Assembly: GCF_029212375.1 (NCBI RefSeq) | Contig: NZ_JARGNU010000012.1 | Span: forward strand, 56,649 to 120,648 | DNA: 64,000 nucleotides | DNA from: Zhongshania sp. | Lineage (GTDB): Bacteria > Pseudomonadota > Gammaproteobacteria > Pseudomonadales > Spongiibacteraceae | Direction of reading: 5' to 3' | Shown: piece by piece, positions 17,138 through 26,544 of the stretch | Layout: the number at the start of each line of letters is the position of its first letter | Numbering within the stretch: the stretch's first letter is position 1 | Translations under genes and position numbers: made by a program | Notes under the pieces: model-generated | What the model was told of the DNA's origin: nothing | Databases searched by the model: none | Seen by the model: only the letters and a program-made list of their open reading frames with translations

Positions 17138-17908
17138 TTACTCGGCGAGCATCGCCATTAATGCCGCCCAGCTAACTTTATCAGCATTGGCATTGTAGGC
17201 CAGCGGCATCTTGGTTTTTTCGCCAATCGCGGTGGAGCTGGGGTTGGTGAAGCTATGAACCACGCCTGGAAAACTTAATAATTGTAAATCAACGCCAGCG
17301 GTGCTCATTTCTTCAACAAAGGCGCCAACTTGGGCGGGTGGCACCATGGGATCGGCGCCGCCGGTGGCAACCAATATTTTTGCCTTTACGGTATTAGGCT
17401 CGGCCTTGGCTTCCGTGCCTAGGCTGCCGTGGAAACTGGCTACCCCTGCCAAATCAAGTCCGCGCCGCGCTTGGTTCAATACCACTGCGCCGCCAAAACA
17501 ATAGCCAATGGCGTAAAGCTTGTTAGCTGAAACATGAGGCTGTTTACGTAAAATGGCCAGTGCGGCATCAAAGCGGGCATTCATTTTTTCTGGTTCTGCC
17601 AAGGCGGCGTTCATAAAGCTCATGGCATCTTTGGGGTGTTCGGTACTCTTGCCCGTGCCATACATATCCACGGCAATTGCTGGGTAACCGGCTTCGGCCA
17701 ACTGCTTGGCGCGGCCGCGGGCGTAGTCGTTAAGGCCCCACCACTCATGCACCACGACCACCGCAGGGCCGGACTTGCTTGCTGTTGAGTCGTGGTATAG
17801 CACTGCCGAGCCGAGCTTGTTGGGCAGGCTTAATTTGGTTTCGATAATCTCGGCATGCAGTGCCGAGCTGCACAATATTAGGGCGCTGATCCATGCAATT
17901 ATTTTCAT
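17138..17908 (-). CDS. Exported dienelactone hydrolase family protein
   Basis: A 256-residue alpha/beta hydrolase with an N-terminal signal peptide (MKIIAWISALILCSSALHA). VVVVHEWWGLNDYARGRAKQ carries the family's Glu, YAIGYCFGGAVV has the nucleophile Cys in GxCxGG, and Asp and His follow in ATGGADPMVPP and GVVHSFTNP. The catalytic triad is therefore Cys-Asp-His as in dienelactone hydrolase. Many exported relatives have no known substrate and no chlorocatechol genes are near. Confidence 0.92.
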   Translation of the reverse strand: MKIIAWISALILCSSALHAEIIETKLSLPNKLGSAVLYHDSTASKSGPAVVVVHEWWGLNDYARGRAKQLAEAGYPAIAVDMYGTGKSTEHPKDAMSFMNAALAEPEKMNARFDAALAILRKQPHVSANKLYAIGYCFGGAVVLNQARRGLDLAGVASFHGSLGTEAKAEPNTVKAKILVATGGADPMVPPAQVGAFVEEMSTAGVDLQLLSFPGVVHSFTNPSSTAIGEKTKMPLAYNANADKVSWAALMAMLAE

Positions 17909-18039
17909 CTGATTCTCCTTGAGTGGCTGGATTAAGACAGAGTGATACGGAATATAACGCTTATTTGATGACAGGGGATAGGTGAGCTTGTGTCTAGCGC
18001 CACCCTTAGGGTTTGCGGGGTTGGCGCTGAGGGGCGAGG

Positions 18040-18784
<745 letters not shown>

Positions 18785-19083
18785 GGCTCACCGAATCTGC
18801 GAGGGGTTGGCATGTCGACACCAATATTGCTTGGGTCAACGGCGTTGGGGAATTTTAACGCATTAATCATGACGATCATAATTTGAGCATAAATACGGTG
18901 TGGTATGTATCGAAAAGCGGGGGATAAGGTCTGTTTAAGATGGTAATGGTGGTTGCTTAGCGCCCAGCATTAAACGTATTGCAAATCGGTTTTCTTGGGC
19001 GAGGTTGACGTAGCTGCATATTTTTAACGTGACGCGCAACGGCATGAGGCACTCTGCCGCGGCGCAGCCATTCAAATTTAGGG
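18785..19083. other. Intergenic region without recognisable gene
   Basis: About 300 bp between the divergently oriented neighbours' ends and starts. It should hold the coaD-ferredoxin promoter. I see no convincing ORF, repeat or terminator. Confidence 0.5.
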
Positions 19084-19377
19084 CTAAATCCCTGTATTTT
19101 CAAAAAACCGCATCTTTGGTTTGTCGGCAATCATTTCGGCAAGCTTGGTGAACACACCGGTTTCTGCTCGCCAGTTAAAATAGTTTTGGTAGGCCTCACG
19201 GCTTTCCCATGTTTCGTACACCGCAAAGCTGTTTGGGTTATCGAGATCGCAGAGCACATCGAGTTGAATGAAACCGCTGTAGCGTCGAGTGTCGGGTAAA
19301 ATTTCAGCGAAATACGCTTTGACTGTATCGGCCTTACCGTCTGCTGCATCGAACTCAAGAATGACTTGGACTGCCAT
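19084..19377 (-). CDS. Antibiotic biosynthesis monooxygenase (ABM) domain protein
   Basis: A 97-residue single-domain ABM/YgiN-like protein. The beta-strand start MAVQVILEFDAADGKADTVK, the DVLCDLDNPNSFAVYETWES segment and the FxxAxxxYFNWRAE helix are typical of the dimeric ferredoxin-like fold. Members include quinol monooxygenases, but many are of unknown function. A GGAG ribosome-binding site precedes the ATG. It is monocistronic. Confidence 0.88.
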   Translation of the reverse strand: MAVQVILEFDAADGKADTVKAYFAEILPDTRRYSGFIQLDVLCDLDNPNSFAVYETWESREAYQNYFNWRAETGVFTKLAEMIADKPKMRFFENTGI

Positions 19378-19925
19378 ATTATTCTCCTTCCTGAAGTGAG
19401 TGGTTTTTTGCCTACTTAGGCCATTCGTTATATGTAAGGCTAATGATCATACTGGGCGCCTAGGGTTTTGCACAAGTCTGCTTATTACACTGCCATGGCG
19501 CTTACCCTAAGTACAAACCCTTTGAATTGTGCAAATAGTTGTCGTCGGCGCTAGCTCAGCTATTGTCGATGCGGGCAAAGGCGCGGTTGAGTTGGGCGAC
19601 TGTGCGTTTTTGTTTGGGGCGAGGGAACCCGATTTAATCTAGCGCATACCCCGTAATGTGGCGGATCTTTGTATTCCTGCAATTAGCTGGCGAAATTTTT
19701 CAATCAATTAAAAAGGTGTTGTATGGATGCCTAATGATCATCATGAAAGTCCCGAAATTTATTCCCTCGGTAAGCGTTAGCGTGCACTACAAATTAAGAC
19801 AGAGTGTAATACTTTTTATTGCGCACTACGGATTCGATGATCCGTACAATTACTAGCTATAAGTACTTCCTAGGAAGCACATACTCACATCTCACACAAA
19901 TTGTTAAATAAAGGGATTGTTGAGC
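19378..19925. other. Long intergenic region upstream of the pilus operon
   Basis: About 550 AT-rich bases with no convincing gene; a 66-codon frame at 19656-19856 has no recognisable features. The sequence CTAATGATCAT occurs twice (near 19440 and near 19731), which could be a regulator site. The pilus operon promoter and its control sites are expected here. Confidence 0.5.
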
Positions 19926-20432
19926 ATGGCTGTTCACCGGAATTACTTATATGGAATCTTGGCTAGCACGCTCATATGGTCAAGCACCTCATTCGGTCAA
20001 ACAAGCGATACTTTTGACGTTAATATTACTATCGAAGATAGTTGTGAGCTGACAACTCCAGCCACTGATATGAGCTTCGGTACGGTTCAACTGCTTAATA
20101 CCGCATACACGGCGACGTCGACAGTATCTGTTACTTGCACCACTGATGCCGCTTACGACCTTGCGCTGGATCAAGGTGGAAACGACAGCGCTACAACACG
20201 TCGTATGGCCGACGTTGGCGCAACTAATTTTGTCAGTTATCGCCTATACAGTGATTCAGGGCACAGTGCTTTATGGGGCGATGGCACTACTTTTGGTAGT
20301 GTTAAGGCTGGTACCGGTACCGGCATCGAGCAGGATATAACGGTATATGGGCGCGTTGAAGCGGGCGACAACGCTACTACCCCGCCTGCGGGCACGTATT
20401 CTGATACAGTTACGGTTTCTGTAACTTTCTAA
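19926..20432 (+). CDS. Spore coat U domain pilin (major subunit of an archaic chaperone-usher pilus)
   Basis: A 168-residue exported protein of the spore coat U (SCPU) family. A signal peptide ends near STSFGQ. The mature domain has the N-terminal donor-strand-like DTFDVNITIEDSCELTTPA, two early cysteines, the SFGTVQ strand, and the C-terminal PPAGTYSDTVTVSVTF, which is the usual SCPU end. The ATG at 19926 with AAGGGA upstream was taken rather than the TTG nine bases earlier. It heads a four-gene operon with chaperone, usher and tip subunit and corresponds to CsuA/B of Acinetobacter Csu pili. Confidence 0.88.
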   Translation: MAVHRNYLYGILASTLIWSSTSFGQTSDTFDVNITIEDSCELTTPATDMSFGTVQLLNTAYTATSTVSVTCTTDAAYDLALDQGGNDSATTRRMADVGATNFVSYRLYSDSGHSALWGDGTTFGSVKAGTGTGIEQDITVYGRVEAGDNATTPPAGTYSDTVTVSVTF

Positions 20433-20453
20433 GTAATATATGGCCCCTTATTT

Positions 20454-21242
20454 ATGCACCGTTTACTGTCTGCTGTTTGGTTCTCGTTGCGGTTACATCA
20501 CTTCCTCGGGCTGATTCTTGCGCTGACAATTTTGCCAACATTCGCTGCCGGCTTAGGGGTTGCTCCTACGTTACTGGAGTTCACGCCCCAAGAGGTGGCT
20601 AAGGGTTTGACTTTGCGTAATTCCGGCACCACTGCATTGCGAGCACAAGTGCGAATTTTTAGGTGGCAGCAGCAGAATGGCAAGGATGTGCTCGCGCCCT
20701 CTGCGGCACTGGTAGCCAGTCCGCCATTTTTAAATATCGCCCCAGGCGGTCGGCAGATGGTACGAATTATCCAGCGCGGCGGAATAGCGCCAGACACGCT
20801 CGCCGGCGAACGCAGTTTTCGTATTTTAGTGGATGAATTACCGGCCCCGCCCGTTGACGAAACGGGGGTTAACAGCCTGGCCGGCGCACAACCGGGTCTT
20901 AATTTTTTGCTGCGTTTTTCTGTCCCAGTATTTATTGCTTCACCTTTAGATGGCGCGGGCGCCAAGCTCAGCTGGCGCTTGCAACATACTGAGGCAGGCT
21001 TGCAATTAGTAACGGACAATACCGGCGGTAGCCGCGCCCAGATTACAGATCTCAAACTGATGAGTAGCGAAGGTCGGGTACTCTACGAACATAAAGGCCT
21101 CGCAGGTTACGTGCTATCGGGGAATTCGCGGCTCTGGCCTTTCAGCTTGCCAAGCCGCGTGGCTACAGCGACGGAAATAAGGATGCAAGTCAATGGTCAG
21201 CCCACTCGGCACCCTTTGTCGCCAGCTGACATTACTGATTAG
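20454..21242 (+). CDS. Periplasmic pilus chaperone (archaic chaperone-usher type)
   Basis: A 262-residue chaperone with an N-terminal hydrophobic export segment ending near PTFAAG. The mature N-domain GVAPTLLEFTPQEVAKGLTL and the G1-type strand region LNIAPGGRQMVRIIQRGG match PapD/CsuC-type chaperones, which donate a strand to fold pilin subunits. LNFLLRFSVPVFIASP is the expected inter-domain piece. Its 3' end overlaps the usher gene by 50 bp, so the two are translationally coupled. Confidence 0.88.
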   Translation: MHRLLSAVWFSLRLHHFLGLILALTILPTFAAGLGVAPTLLEFTPQEVAKGLTLRNSGTTALRAQVRIFRWQQQNGKDVLAPSAALVASPPFLNIAPGGRQMVRIIQRGGIAPDTLAGERSFRILVDELPAPPVDETGVNSLAGAQPGLNFLLRFSVPVFIASPLDGAGAKLSWRLQHTEAGLQLVTDNTGGSRAQITDLKLMSSEGRVLYEHKGLAGYVLSGNSRLWPFSLPSRVATATEIRMQVNGQPTRHPLSPADITD

Positions 21243-23580
21243 CTGCGCGCTGGCATCGGTTTGGGTTAGCGCTGACCTTTCCCCTACGCCTATTTTAACA
21301 ACTGACGGCGGCATAATACTTCTCGACGGGCCTGTTATGCCTAGCAGCCAAGAGCCACTTTATCTTGAAGTGGTTCTCAATATGGTGCCCACTCGCTATA
21401 TTCTGCAGGTGATGCCGCTTAATGGTTCCTTTTATGTACTGCCGCAGCATCTTGCCGTGATCGGTATAGCGTTGAGCAAGCCATCAGAGGAGCAGTACCT
21501 AGCACTAGATTCAATCCCCGATCTTAATTACCGCTACGACGTATCACAGCAACAATTGCACCTTACGGTCGCGTCTCATCTGCTCAATATGAGCCGACAG
21601 TCTTATCACAACGACCGTAGTCGTACACTTCAAGCACAGGCTAGTCTTGGTGCTCTACTCAATTACGATATGTACATGACGCTAGATGAGCGCGGTGAAT
21701 ACAGTCTCGCGGCTAGCACCGCCATGCGCGCCTTTGTTGCCAATAATGTAGTGGAGAATACCAGCTTATTACGGGCCGCCAGTAGTGGCGACAATGAAAG
21801 TTATACTCGCCTAGATACACATTGGACTTGGTCCTCTCAGGACGATCTAGTCACCGTAACAGCGGGAGACTTTGTCAGTGGCGGCCTGTCGTGGACCCGA
21901 GCGACGCGACTAGGCGGCGTCCAATTGCGACGTAATTTCGCTCTTCAGCCAGAATTGGTTACGCAACCGCTGCCTGCATTTTTTGGCGAGGCAGCGTTGC
22001 CCTCGCAAGTTGAGCTTTATGTAGAGGGCCTACGTCAATACAGTGGCGAGGTTTTACCCGGCGCCTATCGCATTGACAGTATTCCAACTATTAGTGGTTT
22101 GAGCGAAGCACAAATGGTGTTAACCGATGCTCTCGGGCGAACCACCGTGCAAGATTTTTCTTTCTACAGTTCGCCGCGCTTGCTGCAACAAGGACTAAGT
22201 GATTTTTCTTTAGAGGCAGGTAGTGTTCGCCAATTATACGGCACCGACTCGTTTAGCTATCGCGAGCATCTCGTCGCTAGCGCGAGCCTACGTCACGGCC
22301 TCAGTGATACTGTCACCCTAGAAAGCCACGCAGAAGGTGATGAGCAGCTAGCGGCAGGAGGCGTCGGGGCGCTATTTACATTGGGCAGCGTAGGGCTGTT
22401 TAGTGGTTCTTTGGCGCAGAGCGCGGGCCACCAAGCTGACGGCAGGCAACAAACCTTGGGATATAACTGGAGCCGTCTTGGCGTCACGGTTGATTACAGT
22501 TTGCAGCGTAGCGTTGGCAGTTATCGTGATATTGCATCTAGGGATGGTCGTCCACCGCCGCAGCGCACCGAGCGTCTATTACTAGGCCTTGGTTCCAGTA
22601 ATAGTGGCCGAGTATCGCTAAACTACAGTCGTCTCGATAGGCTAGAAGAAGAGCCTTACCGAAGTATTGGCGCTAGCTACAGCAAACGCCTTTTTGCGGG
22701 GGTCACACTGTTTGTTAATGCTTCTCGTGAACTCGACAATAACAAGAGTTTCAGTCTGTATGCTGGACTGTCGGTGTCGTTGGGTAGCCGCGTGAATGGC
22801 GGCGTATCCGTCAACCACAGTCGCGCTGGCGACAGTCAGCAGGCAGCTTATCTTCGCCGCGGGGTATCTGCTGACGGTGGTGCTGGCTGGGGGCTGCAAA
22901 TGCAGCGCACAGGGGGAATGGATTACGTGCAAGCCGATGCATTATACCGCGGTGATTACGCCCAAATTGGCGGCGGGGTTCGCTCGCTGCCCAGTGGTGA
23001 ATCAGCCTTTGGCGACCTTAGTGGTTCATTTATCTGGATGGCCGACGCGCCGCAAAGTGTCTTCCCCGCCCGCGAGGTCAGTGACGGTTTTGCATTGGTC
23101 GCCACTAACGGCATTGCCGAGGTGCCGGTTCTATTGGAAAATCGTCCTATCGGTCGCACCAATAAGCACGGCTATTATTTACTAACAGGCTTGGGCGCCT
23201 ACCGTGGCAACCAAGTGTCTATCGACCCCTTGCAATTGCCGAGTAGTATTCAATTCGAAAGGCAGAGTGTGCTCGCGGTACCTGCCGAACGCGCAGGGGT
23301 GCGTGTTGATTTCGGTATGCGCCGAGTGCGTGCCGTCTTGCTCACTCTTCATGATAGTAGTGGTAAAGCAATTCCTCTCGGCAGCCGTGTGTTGCAGGAC
23401 GGAAACCCCCTTGCAATTGTGGGCCACGATGGTCAAGCCTATGTAGAGGATTTGCCCACGCACAATCCTGTTATCGTGGAGCGGTTAGGTGCTGGCAATT
23501 GTATTGTAGATATAGTGCTACCTGAGCAAATGGATGGCATTTCCGCCATCGGTCCATTGATCTGCCGAGAGCAACCATGA
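21193..23580 (+). CDS. Outer-membrane usher of an archaic chaperone-usher pilus
   Basis: A 795-residue usher with a signal peptide (MVSPLGTLCRQLTLLISCAL, cut near SADLSP). The N-domain LYLEVVLNMVPTRY, the start of the 24-strand barrel around FVANNVVENTSLLRA, the plug region QVELYVEGLRQYSGEVLPGA and the C-terminal domains (VPVLLENRPIGRTNKHGYYL, FGMRRVRAVLLTL) are in the usual order. It assembles chaperone-bound subunits into the surface fibre. Length is normal for the CsuD type. It overlaps the chaperone gene upstream and by ATGA the tip gene downstream. Confidence 0.92.
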   Translation: MVSPLGTLCRQLTLLISCALASVWVSADLSPTPILTTDGGIILLDGPVMPSSQEPLYLEVVLNMVPTRYILQVMPLNGSFYVLPQHLAVIGIALSKPSEEQYLALDSIPDLNYRYDVSQQQLHLTVASHLLNMSRQSYHNDRSRTLQAQASLGALLNYDMYMTLDERGEYSLAASTAMRAFVANNVVENTSLLRAASSGDNESYTRLDTHWTWSSQDDLVTVTAGDFVSGGLSWTRATRLGGVQLRRNFALQPELVTQPLPAFFGEAALPSQVELYVEGLRQYSGEVLPGAYRIDSIPTISGLSEAQMVLTDALGRTTVQDFSFYSSPRLLQQGLSDFSLEAGSVRQLYGTDSFSYREHLVASASLRHGLSDTVTLESHAEGDEQLAAGGVGALFTLGSVGLFSGSLAQSAGHQADGRQQTLGYNWSRLGVTVDYSLQRSVGSYRDIASRDGRPPPQRTERLLLGLGSSNSGRVSLNYSRLDRLEEEPYRSIGASYSKRLFAGVTLFVNASRELDNNKSFSLYAGLSVSLGSRVNGGVSVNHSRAGDSQQAAYLRRGVSADGGAGWGLQMQRTGGMDYVQADALYRGDYAQIGGGVRSLPSGESAFGDLSGSFIWMADAPQSVFPAREVSDGFALVATNGIAEVPVLLENRPIGRTNKHGYYLLTGLGAYRGNQVSIDPLQLPSSIQFERQSVLAVPAERAGVRVDFGMRRVRAVLLTLHDSSGKAIPLGSRVLQDGNPLAIVGHDGQAYVEDLPTHNPVIVERLGAGNCIVDIVLPEQMDGISAIGPLICREQP

Positions 23581-24578
23581 CAGCACCCTATATAACGGCG
23601 GCCTTGCTCACAATACTTGCAGCTTTGCCGGCCTCAGTTCAGGCCGCCACAAGCTGCAGTGCGACCATGACCAATGTGGATTTCGGCGCGAGTGATCCCT
23701 TTACTGGCTGGAGCGGTGTTAGTGCCAGTATTAATTACCAATGCAATACAAGCGGCATAACCGCGCTCCAAACCGTAAAGCTTAGGCTCTGTTTTAGTAT
23801 TGGCAGTGGAACCCAGGGCTCGGGGAGTACAATCCTGCCAAGGCGAATGACCAGTGCAGGCAGCGAGCTGCAGTTCAATCTATATCAAAATGCCGCGCAT
23901 TCGGTGGTTTGGCCTGATACTCCAAGTTTGGTTAATCAGGTTGACCTGCAATATTCGGTGCCGCTATTGGGTGGTTCAGGAAGTGGCAGCATTACTGTTT
24001 ATGGCAATGTTAATTCTAGCCAAAACACAGTCATCCCGGGCAATTACAGCAATAATTTCTCGGGTGTCGATGCTCAAATGCAATATCGAGGCAGTGTGGG
24101 GACGCTTTTCCCTCCATCCTTTCCTACAAGCTGCACCAGTGGTGGCTCATTTAGCGGTACTGGCAGCTTCCCTTTTGAGGTCAGCGCGATTGTGGTGGCG
24201 AGCTGCAATCCAGTTTTTTCTGTACAAAACATAAGCTTTGGCACACAGGGGATTCTCAGCGCGAATATAGATACCACAGCCATTATTGCACCGCAGTGCA
24301 CCAACACCACGCCGTATCAAATTGGATTAGACAACGGTCAGAATGCTAACGGAAATACCCGCCGTATGCACAACGGAGCTGGTAAGTATGTAAGCTACGA
24401 GTTATATCGAGATGCCGCTCGGAGCCAGCGCTGGGGCGACACCCTTAACAGCGATACGCTTGCTGGCATCGGCACGGGTAGCGCCCAAGCTAAAAGTATT
24501 TACGCTCGTACGGCGCCACAGACCACGCCGTCGCAAGGTAGTTATAGCGATACAGTAACGGTAACGATTTACTATTAA
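23577..24578 (+). CDS. Two-domain spore coat U protein, probable pilus tip adhesin (CsuE-like)
   Basis: A 333-residue exported protein with signal peptide ending at SVQAA. It contains two SCPU domains: residues about 25-190 and about 205-333, the second ending GSYSDTVTVTIYY. Each starts with a short Cys-containing strand and a DFGA/SFGT motif. Two-domain SCPU proteins at the end of Csu-type operons form the pilus tip with hydrophobic finger loops that hold abiotic surfaces. The tandem prophage begins 66 bp beyond its stop. Confidence 0.85.
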   Translation: MTAPYITAALLTILAALPASVQAATSCSATMTNVDFGASDPFTGWSGVSASINYQCNTSGITALQTVKLRLCFSIGSGTQGSGSTILPRRMTSAGSELQFNLYQNAAHSVVWPDTPSLVNQVDLQYSVPLLGGSGSGSITVYGNVNSSQNTVIPGNYSNNFSGVDAQMQYRGSVGTLFPPSFPTSCTSGGSFSGTGSFPFEVSAIVVASCNPVFSVQNISFGTQGILSANIDTTAIIAPQCTNTTPYQIGLDNGQNANGNTRRMHNGAGKYVSYELYRDAARSQRWGDTLNSDTLAGIGTGSAQAKSIYARTAPQTTPSQGSYSDTVTVTIYY

Positions 24579-24643
24579 AAATAGGGCGCAATTGCTTGGA
24601 TTTCGCTTGGTAGTAAGTTGTTGATTTTTAAACAGGAAAGTAG

Positions 24644-24692
24644 TGGTGCCCAGAGACGGAATCGAACCGCCGACACGAGGATTTTCAATCCT
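24644..24692. repeat. attL: displaced 3' part of tRNA-Phe
   Basis: Forty-nine bases identical to the tRNA-Phe gene from the CCA end through the anticodon arm. With one mismatch the match extends to 24700. Host sequence (the pilus operon side) lies to the left and phage sequence to the right. Confidence 0.95.
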
Positions 24693-24733
24693 ATGCTCTA
24701 AAAACACACTTAAAAAAGTGATTCTTGCAATAT

Positions 24734-25645
24734 TTATGAATACGCCAAATGACAATTTTTGTCGATACGCTGCGCAGCAGTCATAAGTTGATCCCCTGCT
24801 AGATGAGCATACCTGAGCACCATATCTAAGGTTTTCCACCCGCCGAGTTCCTGCAATTCATACAATGTTGTACCGTTTTGAACGTGCCAACTTGCCCACG
24901 TATGCCGCCAGTCATGCCAGCGAAAATCTTCAATTTTTGCCCTGTCTTTTGCTTTAGTCCATGCAGCAGTTGAGCAACGACCAACTGGTAAGCCCTTGTA
25001 TACAAAAACAAATTTTTTATTTTGCCGGCGTTGATCGAATAAAACCGCGAGCGCAGAATCATTAAGCGGAACAGCGAAAGAGCGCCGCGACTTACTATCG
25101 GCCGCATTAACCCAAGCAAGACGCCGCTTTAAATCAACTTGATCCCACGATAAATAAGATACATTGGATTGACGTAAACCAGTCGCTAAACTGAATTTAG
25201 CCATTGCCGAAAGGTGCAACGGCAATTCAGAAATTAGCCGCCTTGCCTCATTTGGTTTAAGCCACCTAACGCGATGCTCAGGCTCAGGAAAGAACTTTAT
25301 AGAGGGCACCCAGTGCACCCAGCGCCAATCATCTCGAGAAGCCCGCAAAATAGCCCTAATCAATGACAAATAGCGATTGGCAGTAGAAGAGCTGCTTTCT
25401 TGCTTCTTTAGATGCGAAACTCGAAGAATGATATCTTCATTAATATCTGATAAAAATAAGCCCGAAAAATGACCTTGTAACCATTCTAATTTCTGCAAAT
25501 CATGAAGATGATCAGCTTTATGTGATGTAGTCATTACCCAACGATCAGCAGCATCATTCCAAGTTTTACCCGCAGAACGTCTAAAACCATGCTCAGAAAG
25601 CAACATTTCTATATCAAAAGCATTAGAAATCGAAAGACCTGACAT
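24734..25645 (-). CDS. Phage tyrosine integrase (unit 1)
   Basis: A 303-residue site-specific tyrosine recombinase. An N-terminal SAM-like core-binding domain (residues about 25-115) is followed by the catalytic domain. Catalytic residues are Arg in ATGLRQSNVSYLSW, Lys in ADSKSRRSFAVPL, the HxxR pair in WHDWRHTWASWH, Trp in LGGWKTLDMV (in place of the second His) and the nucleophile Tyr in LRYAHL. It would insert the circular phage at tRNA-Phe and possibly excise it. Its 3' end lies 42 bp from the attachment core, as usual for tRNA integrases. Presence of an integrase separates this phage from inoviruses that borrow host XerCD. Confidence 0.95.
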   Translation of the reverse strand: MSGLSISNAFDIEMLLSEHGFRRSAGKTWNDAADRWVMTTSHKADHLHDLQKLEWLQGHFSGLFLSDINEDIILRVSHLKKQESSSSTANRYLSLIRAILRASRDDWRWVHWVPSIKFFPEPEHRVRWLKPNEARRLISELPLHLSAMAKFSLATGLRQSNVSYLSWDQVDLKRRLAWVNAADSKSRRSFAVPLNDSALAVLFDQRRQNKKFVFVYKGLPVGRCSTAAWTKAKDRAKIEDFRWHDWRHTWASWHVQNGTTLYELQELGGWKTLDMVLRYAHLAGDQLMTAAQRIDKNCHLAYS

Positions 25646-26079
25646 TTACAAAATCCCTATAAAAACAGGATTATATATCGAGGAATGCTCCGCAGGCTCT
25701 CCGAGGGGCCTCCGGCGGCACTCGCCGTGTGGCAGGGGCGCATGGGGAAAAGCCCCATGCACCCCACCACACAAGTGTTATTAGTGAGTGTCGATCAATG
25801 GGCCGAGTCCTCAAAAAAAATGATAAGGCTATTTTTTTTTGCGGGCCGCACCAACCCATTGACGATATTAGAAAGGCGGTAATCGATTGCTATTGCAACA
25901 TCAAAAATATAAAAATGATTTTAAAATATAAAAAACTTTTTAAGAATCCTAAATCATCATATAAATCAAATATTTAAAACAACAGCAGCCGGCACAACAA
26001 TTTTATTCAATAAAAGATTGCTTTATAGCAACCGCACCCGCAAGGACTACAGAAAATAATTTGGGCTTATTAGGAATAA
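25646..26079. other. Hairpin-rich non-coding region, candidate phage origin and packaging region (unit 1)
   Basis: A 434-bp stretch without a convincing gene. Bases 25713-25727 form CGGCG/CGCCG around GCACT, and 25727-25772 form a long imperfect hairpin: outer arms GTGTGG/CCACAC and an inner perfect GCATGGGG/CCCCATGC around AAAAG. A T-rich tract and AT-rich sequence follow. Filamentous phages keep strand origins and the packaging hairpin in a gene-free region of this kind; the assignment is inference. Small frames on both strands here have no recognisable features. Confidence 0.55.
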
Positions 26080-26388
26080 TCAACCAGCCCTATCGGCCAG
26101 ATAATCATCAACAGCACTAATCAGAGAACTACGATGAAAAATCACATTATCAAAACCTAAGGAAATACCAAATCTATAAGCGGCCTCGATACTGCTAAAT
26201 AACCGCTGACCACCTCGCTGTTTTCTAACGCCAAGGTTAAGCCCATTACCGCGAAAATCCAACATAACAAAACCGATTACCGTTTTATCGTCATCATCAA
26301 AAAATATACGAGCATGACAAGAAGTAATCGCACCGGCAGAAACGAGATTTTCAATTTCTTTTTTTCCTAACTCAACTCTATCTAGCAT
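26080..26388 (-). CDS. Unknown 102-aa phage accessory protein (unit 1)
   Basis: A soluble alpha/beta protein of 102 residues with GGGAG upstream of the ATG. I do not recognise it with certainty. The segment QRGGQRLFSSIEAAYRFGISLGFDNVIFH has the look of the 'RG..R.F.SldaA...lG...v' pattern of small plasmid partition/replication-associated proteins. It is transcribed from its own promoter with a palindromic operator (26409-26427), separate from the morphogenesis operon that ends at the Zot gene. A role in lysogeny, copy control or superinfection exclusion is possible but unproved. Confidence 0.65.
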   Translation of the reverse strand: MLDRVELGKKEIENLVSAGAITSCHARIFFDDDDKTVIGFVMLDFRGNGLNLGVRKQRGGQRLFSSIEAAYRFGISLGFDNVIFHRSSLISAVDDYLADRAG

Positions 26389-26408
26389 TTTAGTATCTCC
26401 CTTTTGAT

Positions 26409-26427
26409 GATGTATTCATTATACATC
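26409..26427 (-). promoter_or_regulatory. Palindromic operator over the -10 box of the 102-aa gene (unit 1)
   Basis: Perfect 7-bp arms GATGTAT and ATACATC with five bases between; a third half-site ATACATC lies at 26443-26449. On the minus strand the dyad contains TATAAT, a perfect -10 box. The ATGTAT core is shared with the operators of the early promoter at 31739-31794. Confidence 0.6.
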
Positions 26428-26485
26428 AAAACTAGGAAATTGATACATCATTTTAACACTTTTGATAAATTATTTTTATTTATTT

Positions 26486-26544
26486 ACTATGGCGCAGTTT
26501 TAGCGATAGCTCCTTCGTCGCAAGCGCTAAAGCTGCGCCATAGT
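26486..26544. repeat. Long hairpin at the end of the Zot gene (unit 1)
   Basis: Arms 26486-26505 and 26525-26544 pair over 20 bp with a single G-T-type mismatch around a 19-base loop. One arm is the last codons of the Zot gene (…MAQL, stop). AT-rich sequence follows on the minus strand without a run of T. It could be the phage packaging signal, which in Ff phages is a hairpin after the last morphogenesis gene, or a terminator or processing site. Confidence 0.8.

Noticed and set aside
19656..19856. 66-codon frame upstream of the pilus operon
   Set aside because: No ribosome-binding site, no domain and unusual composition; treated as non-coding.
25671..25977. Small overlapping frames on both strands in the hairpin-rich phage region
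   Set aside because: They contradict each other, have no recognisable domains and run through hairpins; better explained as non-coding origin/packaging DNA.
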